This document shows, one piece after another, positions 42,991-51,513 of a DNA stretch of 64,000 bases. Under the pieces are notes generated by a model. It saw only the letters and a list, made by a program, of their open reading frames with translations, had not been told where the DNA came from and did not search any database. Source of the stretch: Bacteroidota bacterium (GTDB lineage: Bacteria > Bacteroidota > Bacteroidia > Bacteroidales > F082); the NCBI GenBank assembly GCA_023396415.1, contig JAEWWJ010000060.1, forward strand, positions 1 through 64,000, written 5' to 3'. The position numbers were made by a program, and so were the translations under genes. Within the stretch, counting starts at the first letter, position 1, and each line of letters begins with the position of its first letter.

Positions 42991-44394
42991 TCAGGTTAAA
43001 TCTTGCGAATGAAGACTATATTTTTCCAATCTTTCGTAGAGCATTGTGCGCGAAATACCCAACAATCTCGCCGCTTTTGCTTGGTTTCCTTTGGTGTGAA
43101 CAATTGTTTTTTGCAGTAGTTCTTTTTCGGTTTGTTCTATCACATGTTTATAGAGATGTCCTTCGTAAGCTTCTAAGTTGGTGGGAACGGCACCTGGAAA
43201 GTGGTCTATCTGTTCGGGAAGTTTAGAGCTATCCAACGATAGTTCATTTTGAAGCAGATCGGGTGTAATGACGTTGTTTTTGCTAAGTAAAATGGTTCGT
43301 TTCATCAGGTTTTCCAACTGCCGAACGTTACCGGGCCAAGCGTATTTATTTAAAATTTCAAGACTTTCGGTAGGCAAAGTAGTTGCCGGTCGTTTCATTT
43401 CGTGGGTAAAACGTGCAAGAAAATAATTCGCTAAAAGCGGAATGTCTTCGCTGCGCATCCGCAATGGTGGAATGGTGATGGTAACCACTTTGAGGCGATA
43501 AAGTAGGTCTTCTCTGAAACTTTTTTCAACTATGGCTTGATCGAGGTTTTTGTTGGATGCCGAAACAATGCGGACTTTGGTGTGAACGGTTTTGTTGCTG
43601 CCCAAGCGTTCAAAAGTGCCATCTTGAAGCACACGAAGCAGTTTGGCTTGCAGCGCCAGTCCCATATCAGCTATTTCATCCAAAAAAAGAGTTCCGCCAT
43701 TGGCTTGTTCAAATTTACCAGGTTTGGATTGCCCGGCATCGGTGAAGGCGCCTTTTTCGTACCCAAAAAGCTCACTCTCTAAAAGATTTTCAGGTATAGC
43801 AGCACAATTAATGGCTACAAAAGGCTTATCGGAATGGTCGCTATATTGGTGCAACGCCTTAGCAACCAGTTCTTTTCCTGTTCCGCTTTCGCCGCTTATT
43901 AAAACGCTTACATCGGACGCGGCTACACGTCCAATCATTTTAAATACCTCTTTAATGGCTGGGCTTGATCCGATAATTTCGCCGGCAGCCACAGATTTTA
44001 TACCGCTTTCGGGAGGCTCTTCAGCAGTGAGTTGTTTGATGGCAAGGGCTTCTTTTACTAATTTTTTCAGTCGCTCAATGTCGAAAGGTTTTTCAATGTA
44101 TTCAAAAGCACCATATTTCATGGCGCCGATCACCCTTTCGGTGGTTCCAAAAGCAGTCATGATAATTACCGGTAGGTTGGGCTGCATTGCTTTCACCCTT
44201 TGTATGGCTTCAAGGCCGCTGATGCCGGGCATTTCAATGTCCATCAGCACCAGGTCGAAGTTTTCTTTTTTGATGATGTTGATGGCTTCCATGCCATTTT
44301 GGGCTTCTGAAATACTGGTTTGGGCATCTCTGAAAAACTTACGAAAGGAGTACCTTACGTTCTCTTCGTCGTCAACAATCAATATTTTTTTCAT
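42991..44394 (-). CDS. Sigma-54-dependent response regulator (NtrC family)
   Basis: A 467-residue activator. Receiver domain (about 3-120) with phospho-acceptor Asp in LVLMDIEMPG; AAA+ domain (about 140-375) with Walker A GESGTGKE, the sigma-54 contact loop GAFTDA (the usual form is GAFTGA) and Walker B GGTLFLDEIA; Fis-type HTH at the C-terminus (NQAKAARLLGISRTMLYERL). It forms a pair with the histidine kinase encoded just upstream, 8 bases apart. It would activate sigma-54 promoters; rpoN itself begins at the window end. Confidence 0.95.
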   Translation of the reverse strand: MKKILIVDDEENVRYSFRKFFRDAQTSISEAQNGMEAINIIKKENFDLVLMDIEMPGISGLEAIQRVKAMQPNLPVIIMTAFGTTERVIGAMKYGAFEYIEKPFDIERLKKLVKEALAIKQLTAEEPPESGIKSVAAGEIIGSSPAIKEVFKMIGRVAASDVSVLISGESGTGKELVAKALHQYSDHSDKPFVAINCAAIPENLLESELFGYEKGAFTDAGQSKPGKFEQANGGTLFLDEIADMGLALQAKLLRVLQDGTFERLGSNKTVHTKVRIVSASNKNLDQAIVEKSFREDLLYRLKVVTITIPPLRMRSEDIPLLANYFLARFTHEMKRPATTLPTESLEILNKYAWPGNVRQLENLMKRTILLSKNNVITPDLLQNELSLDSSKLPEQIDHFPGAVPTNLEAYEGHLYKHVIEQTEKELLQKTIVHTKGNQAKAARLLGISRTMLYERLEKYSLHSQDLT

Positions 44395-44402
44395 GATAAA
44401 AC

Positions 44403-45902
44403 TCAGTTTGGTAAGGGGAGGTACAACGAAAAAACGGCTCCTTTGTTGGTGTTGTTGCCGGCTTTGATGAAGCCGTGGTGCATATCGGCGATGCGTTGCG
44501 AAATAGACAGTCCCAGGCCGATGCCTTGCTCTTTGGCTCTCACAAATGGATCGAAAAGGGTTTCGGCTATTTCTTCAGGAATGCCCGGCCCGGTATCGGC
44601 CACCGAAATAACAAGCATTTTGCGCATTCCGGGTTCAACGAACTGTTGGCTGGTGATAATGGAAATTTTTCCGCCTTTGGGCATCACGTCAATGGCGTTG
44701 TTGAGTAAGTTGAGCAGTATTTGCTTGATCATATTGGGGTCAACACTCATGTACAAATGGCTGTTTTCGTTGCGTGTTTCAATGTCAATGTTGCATTGTT
44801 TAAACCGTGCCTGCATCAGCTGCAACACTGGTTTTATGCACTCTTCGGGTTGAATGGATTGCAGCTGTGGCTTGGCCGGACGTGCATATCGCAAGAAATT
44901 TTGCAAAAAATCTTCCATCCGGCTAATTTCATGCAGCATGATTTCAAGGTCGTCTTTTTGTTCCTGATTGGCTTGCAATTCATTTAAGAGGCTGTGGATT
45001 AGCATCTTAATAGAAGTAAGCGGATTCCTAATTTCATGGGCCAAAGCAGGTGCAATTCTTCCAATGGCGGCAAACTTAGCTGACCGCTCGAGAAGTTCGC
45101 GGTTTTGTCGCAAATCTTCGTTGGCTTTGGTGATGCGACCTATCAAGCGATTGATGTGTAAATCCAACTCTTCGAGTTCTTTGCCGGGCGTCATTCTGAT
45201 GTGTTCCACCACCTCGCTGCCTGCTGCATCGCGCACCTTTAAAACAAGTTTGTAAATAGGATTTAAAATAATTCGAGCGATAAGCCAGCCCAAAATTAAA
45301 CCCATAATAATGCCGCTGATACCTAACGAATAAATCGAAACGGTGATGATGCTGTCGTTGATTTGGATGCTTTTTTCCAACTCGGCATGGGTTTGCTCTT
45401 TCAGATGAATCAGTTGGTTGGTCTTGTCTTCTATGGTGTTGATCAGATCTTGACTTGCCAACACAATCAAAGCGTTGGGTTGACTGAGTTTACCCTGCCG
45501 GTGCATCTCATGTGCGTTGCGAAGGGTTTGTTCGTAATTGGAAAAAAGAGCTGCAATTTGTTGTATTAACTTTTTTTCTTCCTCTTTTTGTGCCGAAAAT
45601 CCGGCTTTATCTAACAGCCCTAAAAATATTTTTTGCTCATTTTGAACAATCTGCAACTGCTCATCGCTTTTATCAAACAGGTTGGTGAGCGATGCAGCTC
45701 TCACCCTGTAGAGGGCAAAACGCAACTCTTGGGCATTGCGGGTGCTGATCACATTTTCGGTAATCAGCAGTCGGGTGTTTTCCTGTAAGCGGTAGATGTA
45801 AGAAATAATCAAATATCCGGTGGCCAGCAGAATGGCAATGCTCACTAACGACCAAACAATCATTTGGTAGCTGAGGTGAAATTTGAATTTGGGTAGGCGC
45901 AT
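44403..45902 (-). CDS. Membrane sensor histidine kinase, partner of the sigma-54 regulator
   Basis: A 499-residue protein with two membrane helices (about 14-34 and 178-200) flanking a helical periplasmic four-helix-bundle sensor, a HAMP domain, HisKA with H-box ALAHEIRNPLTS, and HATPase with DTGPGIP and GIGLGLSI. The architecture resembles NtrB/ZraS-type kinases. It is the first gene of the two-gene operon, with a promoter element 26 bases upstream. The signal is not evident; a chemoreceptor-like 4HB sensor usually detects small molecules or envelope state. Confidence 0.94.
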   Translation of the reverse strand: MRLPKFKFHLSYQMIVWSLVSIAILLATGYLIISYIYRLQENTRLLITENVISTRNAQELRFALYRVRAASLTNLFDKSDEQLQIVQNEQKIFLGLLDKAGFSAQKEEEKKLIQQIAALFSNYEQTLRNAHEMHRQGKLSQPNALIVLASQDLINTIEDKTNQLIHLKEQTHAELEKSIQINDSIITVSIYSLGISGIIMGLILGWLIARIILNPIYKLVLKVRDAAGSEVVEHIRMTPGKELEELDLHINRLIGRITKANEDLRQNRELLERSAKFAAIGRIAPALAHEIRNPLTSIKMLIHSLLNELQANQEQKDDLEIMLHEISRMEDFLQNFLRYARPAKPQLQSIQPEECIKPVLQLMQARFKQCNIDIETRNENSHLYMSVDPNMIKQILLNLLNNAIDVMPKGGKISIITSQQFVEPGMRKMLVISVADTGPGIPEEIAETLFDPFVRAKEQGIGLGLSISQRIADMHHGFIKAGNNTNKGAVFSLYLPLPN

Positions 45903-45927
45903 GAGTAAATGGGGCTAAACAGTTGAG

Positions 45928-45935
45928 CAAATGTA
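45928..45935 (-). promoter_or_regulatory. Bacteroidota -7 promoter element for the two-component operon
   Basis: TACATTTG on the minus strand, 26 bases before the kinase ATG. Confidence 0.5.
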
Positions 45936-46049
45936 CATCATTACCTCTTTTGATAGGGCCTCAGGCTTTTTAAGACGACAAATAATTTTCGTCATATGCC
46001 GAATAAGAACATGAAATGGCGTTTTTGGTTTTTACTTAGGCCCAAGGTT

Positions 46050-47084
46050 TTAAGGCTGTTCAACCTCTGTTGATGCTAAAAGCTCGTCTTTTGGTGCTCT
46101 TTCATAACCGGTCCCTAACCAGCGATGTTGTTTAAACACCCTTGCCACGGCCTCTTCATAGCTATCAAAATCAGTGCTTTTTCTGATGCTTCGCCAAACG
46201 TTTTCGGCCTCGTCAAAGGAAAGATACAAATACGACCAAAGTTCTTTCATGCGACCCAAGATGGCAGGATTGTTGTTTTTGGCCTTTCTGCGCAAAAGGT
46301 ATAGCGAGGTGACGAATTTCAATACTTTTTCCTTTCTAACTTCGGGATCTGTTTCAACATCCATTTCTTTTAAATCAGAAGCTAAGAATGGGTCTGATAG
46401 AATTCCCCTACCCAGCATCCAGCTGTTGATATGCCTGAATTTCTGTCCATACGTTTGGAGGTATTCAGGCGAAAAAATATCTCCGTTATAAACCAATCTC
46501 GTATTGATCTGTGGGATGATGGCTGCAAATTTTTCAATGTCGGGGATGCCTCCATACATCTGTTTTCCGAGACGGGCATGAACAATCAACTCGCTTAAAT
46601 TCAAACTATTGAAAATTGGAATCAGCGCGTCAATTTCGTTGGCATCATAATAGCCAAGTCGGCATTTGATACTGAATGCGATAGGCATCTTTCCTCTTAT
46701 TTCGTCAGCAATTTGTGCCACAAAATCGGTATAAGGCATCAGTCCCGATCCGCGCTTTTTACGAGCCACCTGGGGATATGGACAGCCCATATTGAGGTTT
46801 ACTTCGCGATAGCCCATCGCTTGGCACTGCTCAGCAAAACGAAGAATTTCACTGCCATCGTTGCTCAAAAGTTGTGGGGTGAGCGTAAGAGGATTGTTGT
46901 ATGCAATATCAATCTCGCTTGTGCGTAGGTTCTTGCTGTTTTCTTTGTGTATGCCTGAAAAAAAAGGAGTAAAAAACTTATCTATCCCACCAAAATAGTC
47001 CTGAAAGATGTTGCGGTAATACACATCGGTAATGCCTTGAAAAGGACCCAACTGTAGGTGTAGATCGTTTAAATGTGCTGACAT
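46050..47084 (-). CDS. tRNA-dihydrouridine synthase
   Basis: FMN-dependent reduction of uridine in tRNA D-loops, 344 residues. The N-terminal LGPFQGITDVYYRNIF, the catalytic Cys in VNLNMGCPYPQVARKKRGSG, and the phosphate-binding VYNGDIFSP segment are seen. It belongs to the group whose N-terminus reads PFQGITD, common in Bacteroidota. It follows lnt by 8 bases in the same operon. Confidence 0.93.
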   Translation of the reverse strand: MSAHLNDLHLQLGPFQGITDVYYRNIFQDYFGGIDKFFTPFFSGIHKENSKNLRTSEIDIAYNNPLTLTPQLLSNDGSEILRFAEQCQAMGYREVNLNMGCPYPQVARKKRGSGLMPYTDFVAQIADEIRGKMPIAFSIKCRLGYYDANEIDALIPIFNSLNLSELIVHARLGKQMYGGIPDIEKFAAIIPQINTRLVYNGDIFSPEYLQTYGQKFRHINSWMLGRGILSDPFLASDLKEMDVETDPEVRKEKVLKFVTSLYLLRRKAKNNNPAILGRMKELWSYLYLSFDEAENVWRSIRKSTDFDSYEEAVARVFKQHRWLGTGYERAPKDELLASTEVEQP

Positions 47085-47092
47085 ATTGTGTG

Positions 47093-48709
47093 TTAGAGTG
47101 CTTTTTTCTTTTTCAGGATGGAGCGAGCAAAGGCGGTAATCAAAAAGATTGCGCTGATGAAAAGGGAAATGCGCGCCAAATAATCGCCAAAGCGCACATA
47201 AAAAGTGAGGGCGTTATTGGCTGTAATCTTTTGCCGAATGACGGCTTCTTCGGAGTAGGGAGTGGCTTGAAACATATCGCCTCTTTGATTAAAGAAAGCT
47301 GAAATCCCTGTGTTGGCTGATCGGGCAATGCTGCGGCGTGTTTCGATAGCTCTCAGTTTTGCAAACTCAAGATGTTGCCGATGCCCCGGGCTGTTGCCCC
47401 ACCAGCCGTCGTTGGTGATGATAAAGATCAGATTGGCGCCGTTTTGTACATATTTGGTAACAAATTCACCATAAACTGATTCATAACAAATCACGGGTGC
47501 AACTTTAAAAACGCCGTCTTTGTGCGCAAACACTCTGCGTTGATCGTCCACTTTGAGCGTTCCAACGGTCCCGCCAAGGTTAATGGCATAATCTTGAATG
47601 GGTTTCAAGAAGCCCCATGAGGGCATCATTTCTACGCCTGGAGTGAGTTTCGACTTGTGATAAAACCGCAACGGACTGACGGCATCGAGGTAAAAAGCTG
47701 TATTGTGTGCAAAATAATAGTCGTCAGATTTCCGAAATTTACGTGCGGCATGGTCGTTTTCTTTCCCTTTTGGAACATTGCTAAAGGTGCTGGCGCCTAT
47801 AACTATGGCGGTCTGCGGATGATCGTTGATAAAGCTCTGAACTTGGTGTAAACCTGCTGACCGATCTAATAGCTCTTCCCAAATTTCTTCTTGAATTGCC
47901 GATTCGGGAGAAACAATAAAGTCGGTTTTCGGGGTCATGGCACGCAATGCAAGATTCAAATTGCGGTCAATGATTTCGCTTGGTGGAAGCTCATATTGTT
48001 CGGTATATGGATCGAAATTGGGTTGAACAACAATGACTTCGGCTTCCGGACCACTTTCAGTGTAGTTGCTGTACATCACTTTTGAAACAACGATGGGCGC
48101 AATGATGACCACGAGCACAAGGGCAAGATTCTTTTTGAACGCGAGGGTTCTGAAGGAAGAATCTCTTACAATTTTTATCAGCTTATAGATGAGGATGTTA
48201 ACAAGAATTATCCAAAGTGTCCCACCTCCAACACCGGTAAATTCATACCATTGTACCCAGGTATGACGGGTTGAAAAGACGTGTCCAAAAGCCAGCCAGG
48301 GCCAGCTTAAATCCCAATCCATGTGGAACCATTCCCAAGTTAGCCAATAAAAAATGAGAATTAAAAATCCTTTTCGGTTGTCGTACATCTTGATTTTCGT
48401 CCAATGAAACAACCAAAACACAGTGGTCATAAACAAGCTGTTCAGGCCAATGGCGGCAATGGCTCCAATATCGGTTGAGTTCCATATCCAATAGGTAGTG
48501 AGGCTGTTCCAAAGCATAAAACTCAGATAGACAAGTCCGAAAAAGCCTTTTTCACGTTTTCCATCTGTGGTTTTGCCCATTTCATCTTGCAGCCAAAGCA
48601 GTGGAACCAAAGCCACAAAAATGAGCGGAGCAAAACCATTGGCAGGCCATGCCAAGGTCAAAAGAAGGGCCGAGAGTGCGGAAAGACCTATAAGTTGAAT
48701 TTTTTTCAT
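47093..48709 (-). CDS. lnt: Apolipoprotein N-acyltransferase
   Basis: Inner-membrane enzyme of about 538 residues that adds the third acyl chain to lipoproteins. Six to eight N-terminal membrane helices precede a nitrilase-type domain with the catalytic triad: Glu in SPESAIQEE, Lys in HKSKLTPGVE and Cys in VICYESVYGE. A -7 promoter element at 48728-48735 shows that the ATG at 48709 is the start, not the TTG at 48730. Many Bacteroidota lack a classic Lnt sequence, so its clear triad is worth noting. The many lipoproteins in the window are its likely clients. Confidence 0.94.
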   Translation of the reverse strand: MKKIQLIGLSALSALLLTLAWPANGFAPLIFVALVPLLWLQDEMGKTTDGKREKGFFGLVYLSFMLWNSLTTYWIWNSTDIGAIAAIGLNSLFMTTVFWLFHWTKIKMYDNRKGFLILIFYWLTWEWFHMDWDLSWPWLAFGHVFSTRHTWVQWYEFTGVGGGTLWIILVNILIYKLIKIVRDSSFRTLAFKKNLALVLVVIIAPIVVSKVMYSNYTESGPEAEVIVVQPNFDPYTEQYELPPSEIIDRNLNLALRAMTPKTDFIVSPESAIQEEIWEELLDRSAGLHQVQSFINDHPQTAIVIGASTFSNVPKGKENDHAARKFRKSDDYYFAHNTAFYLDAVSPLRFYHKSKLTPGVEMMPSWGFLKPIQDYAINLGGTVGTLKVDDQRRVFAHKDGVFKVAPVICYESVYGEFVTKYVQNGANLIFIITNDGWWGNSPGHRQHLEFAKLRAIETRRSIARSANTGISAFFNQRGDMFQATPYSEEAVIRQKITANNALTFYVRFGDYLARISLFISAIFLITAFARSILKKKKAL

Positions 48710-48727
48710 ATCAAATTGCTTGTCAAT

Positions 48728-48735
48728 CAAAAATA
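48728..48735 (-). promoter_or_regulatory. Bacteroidota -7 promoter element for lnt
   Basis: TATTTTTG on the minus strand, 18 bases before the chosen ATG; it overlaps the alternative TTG start. Confidence 0.5.
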
Positions 48736-48772
48736 AAGGGTTTTATTGCCGGGCTTTTCTACAATTAAAAAA

Positions 48773-49966
48773 TTAATATAGAAAATTGTCGTAGGGATAG
48801 CGAATGGCGTGCATATCTTTGATTTCCTTGTATAATAATTCTCTCATATCTTGATAGTTATCCTTATTGAGCGCGCTGATAAAAATGGTTGTCAAATCAG
48901 ACTTAGCCATCCAAGTTTGTTTCATCTCCTCTAGGGAAACATTGCGTGGAGTAGTTGGAGTGAGGTCGTCATCGTCTTTCACATCGAAAGTGTAGGCATC
49001 AATCTTGTTAAAAACCATGATTGTTTTTTTATCGGAAGCGCCAATTTCCTCCAAGGTTTGGTTCACGGTTTCAATCTGCGATTCAAACTCTGGATGAGAA
49101 ATATCCACAACATGTAACAAAATATCTGATTCTCTTAGCTCATCAAGGGTTGATTTAAAGGATTCGATAAGGCCGTGGGGCAGTTTGCGGATAAACCCAA
49201 CGGTATCGGAAAGCAAGAAAGGCAGGTTTTCGATCACCACTTTGCGCACGGTAGTGTCTAAGGTAGCAAACAATTTATTTTCGGCAAACACCTCCGATTT
49301 GCTTAAAAGGTTCATTAGGGTTGACTTTCCTACGTTGGTGTAGCCTACCAAAGCCACCCGAATGAGCTTGCCGCGATTTTTGCGCTGCACCGATTGCTGC
49401 ATGTCAATTTCTTTGAGACGCTCTTTCAGCAAACTGATTTTGTCGCGAATCACCCTTCGGTCTGTTTCAATTTCTGTTTCGCCCGGTCCTCTTAGGCCGA
49501 TGCCTCCCCGTTGTCGTTCCAAGTGGGTCCACATACGTGTCAATCGGGGTAAAAGGTATTGATATTGAGCCAGTTCAACCTGTGTTTTGGCATGAGAGGT
49601 ACGCGCCCGTTTAGCGAAAATATCAAGGATTAAGTTGGTGCGGTCGAGTATTTTACATCCCAGTTCTGCTTCAATGTTGCGAAGCTGGGTAGGGCCAAGG
49701 TCGTCGTCAAAAATAACGAGGTTAATGTCTTCGGCTTTAATGTATTGCTTGATTTCTTCGAGTTTGCCCTTGCCAACGTAAGTTTTAGTATGTGGCAGAT
49801 CGAGTGCTTGCACAAAACGTTTCACCGGTATTCCGCCGGCTGTTTCGAGCAAAAACTCAAGCTCAGTTAGATATTCCGCCACTTTCTCCTTGGGCTGGTA
49901 TCTGGTTATCAAACCCACTAATACTGCGCGTTCAGGCTGAATATCTGTTGAAATATGTTTTGGCAT
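48773..49966 (-). CDS. hflX: Ribosome-associated GTPase HflX
   Basis: GTPase of about 397 residues that splits stalled 70S ribosomes. The N-terminal HflX domain contains the GKGKLEEIKQYI and NLVIFDDDLGPTQLRN segments; the basic middle has RGGIGLRGPGETEIETDRR; the G domain has VGYTNVGKST (G1), DTVGFIRKLP (G3) and VFNKID (G4). The start at 49966 is right after the upstream gene's stop; the frame is open to 50074 but would overlap that gene. It is cotranscribed with the small membrane protein and trpS. Confidence 0.95.
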   Translation of the reverse strand: MPKHISTDIQPERAVLVGLITRYQPKEKVAEYLTELEFLLETAGGIPVKRFVQALDLPHTKTYVGKGKLEEIKQYIKAEDINLVIFDDDLGPTQLRNIEAELGCKILDRTNLILDIFAKRARTSHAKTQVELAQYQYLLPRLTRMWTHLERQRGGIGLRGPGETEIETDRRVIRDKISLLKERLKEIDMQQSVQRKNRGKLIRVALVGYTNVGKSTLMNLLSKSEVFAENKLFATLDTTVRKVVIENLPFLLSDTVGFIRKLPHGLIESFKSTLDELRESDILLHVVDISHPEFESQIETVNQTLEEIGASDKKTIMVFNKIDAYTFDVKDDDDLTPTTPRNVSLEEMKQTWMAKSDLTTIFISALNKDNYQDMRELLYKEIKDMHAIRYPYDNFLY

Positions 49967-49973
49967 AGATGGC

Positions 49974-50408
49974 TTATTCTGATGTTTTTCTACTTCTGTG
50001 TTTTTTTTGATGTTGAACGGTGTCGCTCTTTCGGGGTTGTTTTTTTTGGCTGGCTCGGATGCTTTTTGTGGCAAAATAAAGCGATGTTGCTAACACATAA
50101 AGGTGTAGAAACAAAACCGGTAAACGGTCATCGCTAATTAGAACGGTGAAAATTTGAAACAAACTGGCAATGAAAACCATAAAAAAGCCGTACAACAAGA
50201 AATCGCTTCGCTTGAGGATGAACAACACCATTGCAGCAATGGCTACCAAAACAATTAAGCTCCAACGCAAAGTCCAGTTTCCGATTTCATTTTCAAAACC
50301 CGGCTCTAAAACATAGGGATAGACAACTGAAAACAGATACACCAAAACCGAAAACCTGAGTCCAAGGGTGATGATATGTGTGAAGTTTCTTTTCAGAATG
50401 TTGTCCAT
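49974..50408 (-). CDS. Small membrane protein with four helices, function unknown
   Basis: A 144-residue protein with four hydrophobic helices (GLRFSVLVYLFSVVYPYV, SLIVLVAIAAMVLFIL, GFFMVFIASLFQIFTVL, LFLHLYVLATSLYF) and a basic C-terminal tail of about 30 residues rich in Lys, Arg and Gln. It is not recognised. It lies between trpS (12 bases away) and hflX, with which its end nearly overlaps. The basic tail faces the cytosol and might contact nucleic acid or ribosomes; that is inference. Confidence 0.8.
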   Translation of the reverse strand: MDNILKRNFTHIITLGLRFSVLVYLFSVVYPYVLEPGFENEIGNWTLRWSLIVLVAIAAMVLFILKRSDFLLYGFFMVFIASLFQIFTVLISDDRLPVLFLHLYVLATSLYFATKSIRASQKKQPRKSDTVQHQKKHRSRKTSE

Positions 50409-50420
50409 GTTTTTGTTTGT

Positions 50421-51416
50421 TTAAAAGTGTCTAAATCCTACAATTTCACGCACTTCACGAAGGGTTTTTTGGGCACTTTCGCGTGCTTTTTCGGCACCCA
50501 AGCGCGCTACTTTGCTAATGAATTTGTCATCGGCACTCATTTCAAGAATACGCTGACGGATGGGTTCGGTAAAAGCTACCATGTCTTCGGCCAATTGTTT
50601 TTTCAAATCGCCATACCTGATGTTGCACTGGTTGTATTGTTCATCAAAAAACTGTACTGTTTCGGCTGTTGAAACCACTTTTAGCAGACTGAAAAGGTTT
50701 TCAATCATATCGGGTTTTTGCTGGTTGGGCATCGTTGGACCGGCATCAGTAACGGCTTTCATCACTTTTTTACGGATTGTTTTTGGGTCGTCGGCTAAAA
50801 ATATCGCGTTTCCTTCGCCTTCCGACTTGCCCATTTTTCCCGATCCATCGAGTCCGGGAATTTTAACCAGCTCTTCGCCAAAGTTATAGGCTTGCGGGAT
50901 AGGAAAAAATTCAACATTATACATACGGTTGAAACGGCGGGCAAAAGTACGTGTCATTTCAAGATGCTGTTCTTGGTCTTTCCCAACTGGCACCTTATGA
51001 GAGCGGTGGATGAGAATATCGGCAGCCATGAGGCTGGGATAGGTTAAAAGTCCGGCATTCACATTGTCGGGTTGTTTGCGAGCCTTGTCTTTAAAGGTAG
51101 TAACACGTTCAAGCTCACCAAGATAGGCATTCATATTTAAGAAAAGATACAACTCGGCAATTTCCGGCACATCGCTTTGAACATATAGGGTTGCCTTGTC
51201 GGGATCGAGGCCGGCAGCGAGATATTCAACCAACACCTGTTTCACGTTACCATGAAGATCGGCAGGGGTGGGGTGGGTTGTAAGTGAATGATAATCAGCA
51301 ATAAAGAAATAGCAATTGTTTTCTTCTTGCATTTTAACAAAGTTTTTCACTGCTCCGAAGTAGTTTCCGAGATGCAGATTTCCGGTTGGCCTGATGCCGC
51401 TGAGTACTATATCCAT
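50421..51416 (-). CDS. trpS: Tryptophanyl-tRNA synthetase
   Basis: Class I synthetase of 331 residues. The HIGH-type motif is in TGNLHLGNYFGAVKN at residues 11-25 and the KMSKS equivalent in GSGKMGKSEG near residue 195; a canonical start MDIVLSGIRPTG fixes the N-terminus. A -7-like element TATTTTTG ends only 4 bases upstream of the ATG, which would make the transcript leaderless if used. Confidence 0.96.
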   Translation of the reverse strand: MDIVLSGIRPTGNLHLGNYFGAVKNFVKMQEENNCYFFIADYHSLTTHPTPADLHGNVKQVLVEYLAAGLDPDKATLYVQSDVPEIAELYLFLNMNAYLGELERVTTFKDKARKQPDNVNAGLLTYPSLMAADILIHRSHKVPVGKDQEQHLEMTRTFARRFNRMYNVEFFPIPQAYNFGEELVKIPGLDGSGKMGKSEGEGNAIFLADDPKTIRKKVMKAVTDAGPTMPNQQKPDMIENLFSLLKVVSTAETVQFFDEQYNQCNIRYGDLKKQLAEDMVAFTEPIRQRILEMSADDKFISKVARLGAEKARESAQKTLREVREIVGFRHF

Positions 51417-51420
51417 GAGG

Positions 51421-51428
51421 CAAAAATA
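51421..51428 (-). promoter_or_regulatory. Possible -7 promoter element abutting the trpS start
   Basis: TATTTTTG on the minus strand followed by CCTC and the trpS ATG. If used it implies a leaderless mRNA. Confidence 0.35.
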
Positions 51429-51446
51429 GGTATTTCATTTTTTAAA

Positions 51447-51484
51447 AAATTCCCGTTTGCCAAGGCAAAAACGGGAATTATTAT
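51447..51484 (-). terminator. Intrinsic terminator of rng
   Basis: Stem AATTCCCGTT/AACGGGAATT extended by TGCC/GGCA with mismatches, followed on the minus strand by T6. It separates rng from trpS. Confidence 0.75.
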
Positions 51485-51513
51485 AACATATTAACATTCA
51501 ACTCGTTAATTAA

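Noticed and set aside
43643..44467. Long plus-strand frame of 274 codons
   Set aside because: It lies antisense to the sigma-54 regulator gene, whose motifs are complete; typical shadow frame.
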